This document shows positions 60,834 through 64,000 of a stretch of 64,000 nt of DNA, one piece after another. The first letter of the stretch is position 1; each line of letters starts with the position of its first letter. The DNA comes from an uncultured Collinsella sp. (GTDB lineage: Bacteria > Actinomycetota > Coriobacteriia > Coriobacteriales > Coriobacteriaceae). Made by a program: the position numbers and the translations under genes. The notes below the pieces were generated by a model. It saw only the letters and a list, made by a program, of their open reading frames with translations, was not told the origin of the DNA and ran no database searches. The stretch is from the NCBI GenBank assembly GCA_902493375.1, contig CABUPH010000001.1, forward strand, positions 1 through 64,000. The letters run 5' to 3'.

Positions 60834-61910
60834 ATGTCAAGCATCGTCGACTACAACCATCCCACTTGCTCACGCCGCACCTTTTTGAGCCTCGCTGGCG
60901 CCGGACTGCTATCGGCAGCCGCATCGCTTGGCCTTGCCGGCTGTGGCAGTCGGGACACAAAGGCATCGGCTGGCTCCAGCGCCAAGGGCAACGCTGCTCA
61001 AAAAGTCCAATCAACCACATTGTTTGCATTCGATACCGTCGTGACCATCAGCGCCCAGTGCAGCAAAAAGCTGCTCAATACCGTTAGCGAGCGCTGCACG
61101 TATTTTGAGAACCGCTTTTCGCGCACGGTCGAGGGTTCTGATATCTGGAATATTAACAACGCCGCAGGCGCCCCGGTCGAGGTTGCACCCGAGACGGCAG
61201 CAATCATCAAAGATGCCATCGAGTATGCCAAGGAGTCCGACGGCCTCTTTGACATCACCATCGGCGCCGTCTCGAGCCTTTGGGATTTCGTTGAGGGCAT
61301 TAAGCCCGACGATGCCGCCATTCAGGCAGCGCTTCCCCACGTCGACTATCGCACCATCACGATCGAAGGCAACACCGTCACGCTCGCCGATCCCGAGGCA
61401 AAGCTCGACCTGGGCGGCATTGCCAAGGGCTACATCACCGACGATGTGGTGAGCATCCTCAAAGAGGGCGGGTGTAAAAATGCATCGATCAGCCTAGGCG
61501 GCAACGTCTACGTTATGGGTGAGAGCTTTGACGGCGACGCCTGGAGCGTCGGCGTCCAAGACCCCAACGGCGCACAGGACGACGTTCTGGCCACTGTCGC
61601 GGCACGCAACCGCTCAATCGTGACCAGCGGCCTCTACGAACGCAGCTTTGAGCAGGACGGACAGCTCTACTACCACATCCTCGACCCCAAAACGGGCTAT
61701 CCCGCAAGCACCGACCTCAAGAGCGCCTCAATCATGACCAAGAAATCCGTGCTGGGGGACGCCTACTCCACCATCCTGTTTTTGCTCGGCCACGACCGCG
61801 CCATGGAGCTCATCGAAAGCGATGAGCGCTTTGAGGGCGGCGTTTTAGTCGATATGGACGATCGTGCCACCAAGAGCGACGGCTCGGCGTTCAAGATCTT
61901 GCAGGACTAG
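60834..61910 (+). CDS. apbE: FAD:protein FMN transferase (ApbE), lipoprotein
   Basis: The 358-residue enzyme transfers FMN from FAD to threonine in FMN-binding domains. It has a twin-Arg-like signal (SRRTFLSLAGAGLLSAAASL) ending in lipobox LAGC, so it acts outside the membrane. Conserved blocks are LFAFDTVVTISAQCSKK, LFDITIGAVSSLWDF, KLDLGGIAKGYITDDVV, SLGGNVYVMG and SIVTSGLYERSF with HILDPKTGYPA. These match substrate and magnesium-binding motifs of the family. The targets are presumably the FMN-binding proteins encoded upstream in the same operon (five domains counting the Tp47-like protein). A gap of 24 bp follows the NapH-like gene. Confidence 0.96.
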   Translation: MSSIVDYNHPTCSRRTFLSLAGAGLLSAAASLGLAGCGSRDTKASAGSSAKGNAAQKVQSTTLFAFDTVVTISAQCSKKLLNTVSERCTYFENRFSRTVEGSDIWNINNAAGAPVEVAPETAAIIKDAIEYAKESDGLFDITIGAVSSLWDFVEGIKPDDAAIQAALPHVDYRTITIEGNTVTLADPEAKLDLGGIAKGYITDDVVSILKEGGCKNASISLGGNVYVMGESFDGDAWSVGVQDPNGAQDDVLATVAARNRSIVTSGLYERSFEQDGQLYYHILDPKTGYPASTDLKSASIMTKKSVLGDAYSTILFLLGHDRAMELIESDERFEGGVLVDMDDRATKSDGSAFKILQD

Positions 61911-61915
61911 GAGCC

Positions 61916-62332
61916 ATGATGGTCAAGCGTAAAGGTGCGCGCGATGGGCGCGACAACAAAAGACTCAACCTCATCCTGGTTTTGGCGATAGCGGCCGTCG
62001 CATGCGTCGGCTTGGTCGCCACGCGTCTGATGGGAGCAAACACGAACGCCGATACGGCCACGGTCGTTATCCGCGATGGAGAGCAAAACGTCTACGAGCT
62101 TCCTCTGAACCAGAACACGACCAAGACCGTTACGACCGACTTGGGAACCAACCTCATCGAAATCAAAGACGGACGCGTGCACGTCGAGGAGGCAGACTGT
62201 CCCAACCAGGATTGCGTGCACCAGGGCTGGGTTGACGCTGCCGGGGAGCAAATTGTCTGCCTTCCGCACAAGCTTACCGTCGATATCGTCGACGAGAGCG
62301 CCAAGGCCACCTACGACGTAGTGGGGCGCTAA
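61916..62332 (+). CDS. NusG domain II-containing membrane-anchored protein
   Basis: The 138-residue protein has one N-terminal helix (LNLILVLAIAAVACVGLVAT) and an extracytoplasmic NusG domain II-like beta domain: TATVVIRDGEQNVYELPL, TNLIEIKDGRVHVEEADCPN, QDCVHQGWVDAAGEQIVCLP. The last two stretches hold the family's conserved Cys residues (CPNQDC and CLP), perhaps a disulfide or metal site. In other anaerobes this family is found beside Gx transporters and flavin/Rnf-type genes, as here. Its molecular role is unknown. It follows apbE by 5 bp. Confidence 0.9.
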   Translation: MMVKRKGARDGRDNKRLNLILVLAIAAVACVGLVATRLMGANTNADTATVVIRDGEQNVYELPLNQNTTKTVTTDLGTNLIEIKDGRVHVEEADCPNQDCVHQGWVDAAGEQIVCLPHKLTVDIVDESAKATYDVVGR

Positions 62333-62335
62333 TCC

Positions 62336-63493
62336 GTGGAGATGGTCGATATCGAGCACGCTCGCCGCCTGGCGCGCGTTTCGCTGTTGTGCGCCTGCGC
62401 ATTGGTACTGTCCTATCTGGAGACCATGATTCCGCTGCCCATCGCGGTACCTGGCATTAAACTGGGCCTTGCCAACGTGGCCGTAGTCGTCGCGCTCTAT
62501 TCACTCGATGTTAAAAGCGCCGCCGCCGTTGCGCTCGTCAAGGTCTTTGCATCGGGCTTTTTGTTTGGCTCGCCCATGATGCTCGCCTATAGCCTGGGCG
62601 GCACGGCCCTCGCCTTTATCGGCATGGTCGCCCTTGCTGCCGTGCCGGGTGTTGGCTTGGTGCCCGTGAGTATGCTTGCCGCCGTGCTGCACAATGTAGG
62701 CCAGCTAGGCGTTGCCGCCATGGCGCTGCAGACCCCGGCAGTCTTTATCAATCTGGGTGTTCTGGGCGTTGCCGCCTGCGTCACCGGTGGCATTACGGGC
62801 GCGGTGGCAGAAGGCGCGCTCGCCGGTATTGAGCAAACCGATGACACACGCCCCTCCGTCGATTGCGCTGCACTTGCCGCCAATATCATGGCAGGAGAGC
62901 GCATCGCCTTTGTCGGCGCCAACGGCAGCGGCAAAAGCACCTGTGCACTCGAGCTTGCGGGGCTGCTCAAAGACGTGAACGGGCACGCTATGCGCGCGCA
63001 GGGCACCGTAGGCCTTGCTTTTCAGGATCCCGATAACCAGATCGTCGCTCCGATCGTGCGAGATGACATCGCCTTTGGACTCGAAAACCGCGGTGTCCCC
63101 CGCGACGAAATGCGTTCAGAAGTCTTGCAGGCACTCAGCGAGCTTGGCATCGTCGAGCTTGAGCGTCGCGATGTCGCCACGCTCTCGGGCGGCCAAAAAC
63201 AACGCGTGGCGACATCTGGATTGGTTGCGCTCACCCCTTCGCTCATGATTTTTGACGAGACGACCTCCATGCTCGACGAGACCGCCCGCGAGGCCGTCAA
63301 TGATCTCATCGACCATCTTTGCCAACGCGATGTTGCCGTGATCCAGGTCACGCAGCTGCTCGACGAGGTTGCCCGCGCCGACCGCGTCGCCGTCTTCGAG
63401 GCGGGCGCCATCGCATACCTGGGTGCCGTGCAAGATCTTGCCGACCAGCGCGATCTGCTCATTCGATGCGGCCTGGAGGAACTGTGTCGTTAA
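62336..63493 (+). CDS. Fusion of Gx/ECF S-component-like membrane domain with ECF ATPase
   Basis: The 385-residue single frame joins two proteins that are normally separate. Residues about 10-165 form a Gx transporter/HepT-like membrane domain (SYLETMIPLPIAVPGIKLGL, ANVAVVVALYSLDVKSAAAV, FLFGSPMMLAYSLGGTALAF) similar to ECF S-components. Residues about 178-380 form an EcfA-type ATPase: FVGANGSGKSTCALELAGLL, AFQDPDNQIVAPIVRDDIAF, LSGGQKQRVATSG and LMIFDETTSMLDE. The region before Walker A is shortened. The start is probably GTG 62336; ATG 62342 is possible. It overlaps the next ATPase gene by 10 bp. The ligand may be a flavin or isoprenoid precursor; this is inference. Confidence 0.88.
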   Translation: MEMVDIEHARRLARVSLLCACALVLSYLETMIPLPIAVPGIKLGLANVAVVVALYSLDVKSAAAVALVKVFASGFLFGSPMMLAYSLGGTALAFIGMVALAAVPGVGLVPVSMLAAVLHNVGQLGVAAMALQTPAVFINLGVLGVAACVTGGITGAVAEGALAGIEQTDDTRPSVDCAALAANIMAGERIAFVGANGSGKSTCALELAGLLKDVNGHAMRAQGTVGLAFQDPDNQIVAPIVRDDIAFGLENRGVPRDEMRSEVLQALSELGIVELERRDVATLSGGQKQRVATSGLVALTPSLMIFDETTSMLDETAREAVNDLIDHLCQRDVAVIQVTQLLDEVARADRVAVFEAGAIAYLGAVQDLADQRDLLIRCGLEELCR

Positions 63494-64000
63494 CCTGCTC
63501 AAACATAACCGTCCGCCATCCCGAAGCAGACACCTGTACCCTATCTCATGTTTCGCTGGAAATTAGGCCCGGCAGCGTGATCGGTATCGTGGGCGCCTCT
63601 GGCTCCGGCAAGTCGACGCTGCTGCGCGTCCTTGCCGGAGCGCTTGCCGTGCAGGCGGGGTCTGTCGTGGCGGACGGCACCGCGCTTGGCACACACCCCA
63701 CGACGGATGACCTTCGCACGCACCGCAAAACCGTGGCACTGGTGCAGCAACGCCCCGAACAGCAGTTTTTTGCCGCCACGGTCTTTGACGAGGTGGCATT
63801 TGGCCCTCGCAATCTTGGACTGGACGAAGCCGAGGTCAAGCGGCGCGTTGGCACATCGCTCGCCAGCGTCGGGCTTGATCTCGCCGCTATCGGCGATACA
63901 AGTCCCTTCGCCCATTCCGGCGGAGAGCAGCGCCGTATCGCCGTTGCCGATATGCTCGCGCTCGAGACACCTTATTTGCTGCTCGACGAGCCAACCGCAG
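63484..64000 (+). CDS. Second ECF transporter ATPase, cut by window end
   Basis: At least 172 residues of an EcfA-type ATPase are present, with Walker A GIVGASGSGKSTLLRVLAGA, Q-loop LVQQRPEQQFFAATVFDEVA, signature HSGGEQRRIAVADMLALE and Walker B YLLLDEPTA at the window edge. The GTG start at 63484 lies within the end of the fusion gene and follows GGAGG by 4 bases. With the ATPase half of the fusion it would make the EcfA1-EcfA2 heterodimer. The transmembrane EcfT should lie just beyond the window. Confidence 0.92.
   Translation, partial: MSLTCSNITVRHPEADTCTLSHVSLEIRPGSVIGIVGASGSGKSTLLRVLAGALAVQAGSVVADGTALGTHPTTDDLRTHRKTVALVQQRPEQQFFAATVFDEVAFGPRNLGLDEAEVKRRVGTSLASVGLDLAAIGDTSPFAHSGGEQRRIAVADMLALETPYLLLDEPTA

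Overview
The window is GC-rich (about 60-65 percent by eye) bacterial chromosome. Gene content, protein style (LPXTG-type surface proteins, Asp23/AmaP module, YebC, M18 peptidase) and the dispersed intergenic palindromes suggest an anaerobic gut actinomycete of the Coriobacteriia, most like Collinsella; that placement is inference. I saw no tRNA, rRNA, CRISPR array, prophage or intact insertion sequence.

Layout. 1-2.5 kb: groES-groEL on the minus strand, ending in a very long inverted repeat. 2.5-5.3 kb: a small Cys/His membrane protein, a deletion remnant of a zinc-binding lipoprotein gene (znuA type) and an LtaS-like sulfatase. 5.9-21.6 kb: divergent amidohydrolase and M20 hydrolase, a zinc-ribbon membrane protein, YitT, the amaP-DUF2273-asp23 envelope-stress operon, yebC, a large polytopic protein, lgt, an Nfu-type protein, dCMP deaminase, coaX and an OPT transporter. 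21.8-33.3 kb: an 1150-residue sortase-anchored CAP/coiled-coil protein carrying a G9 tract, a DUF389 protein, a frameshifted small gene, and a 1593-residue acyl-CoA dehydratase activase-like protein with its TetR regulator. 33.4-33.9 kb: a candidate type I toxin-antitoxin locus (41-residue hydrophobic/basic peptide, convergent small RNA, sequestered ribosome binding site). 33.9-38.4 kb: HAD phosphatase, glnK, amtB, a CmpB-type membrane protein and an HD protein. 38.6-45.2 kb: a divergent DXS-like enzyme, then a complete polar amino acid ABC transporter with a C26-type hydrolase. 45.3-53.5 kb: Hpt plus GGDEF/REC/HD-GYP signalling pair, alpha/beta hydrolase, radical SAM, SEC-C methionine aminopeptidase, 2-hydroxyacid dehydrogenase and M18 aminopeptidase.

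53.8-64.0 kb is the most coherent functional block: an LPXTG-anchored protein with an FMN-binding domain and a Treponema Tp47-like domain, a membrane-tethered protein with three FMN-binding domains, a small FMN-binding protein, a NapH-like polyferredoxin, the flavin transferase ApbE, a NusG domain II protein, a fusion of a Gx/ECF substrate-binding membrane domain with an ECF ATPase, and a second ECF ATPase cut by the window end. Together they look like a covalently flavinylated electron path from the membrane quinone pool to the cell surface, with a transporter that may supply flavin or another cofactor.

Between genes there is an unusual density of palindromes. One set of at least ten copies has different stems around a common inner GGGACAGG or GGGTCAGG core and resembles REP-type elements. 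Several others are long nested inverted repeats of about 60 to 145 bp.
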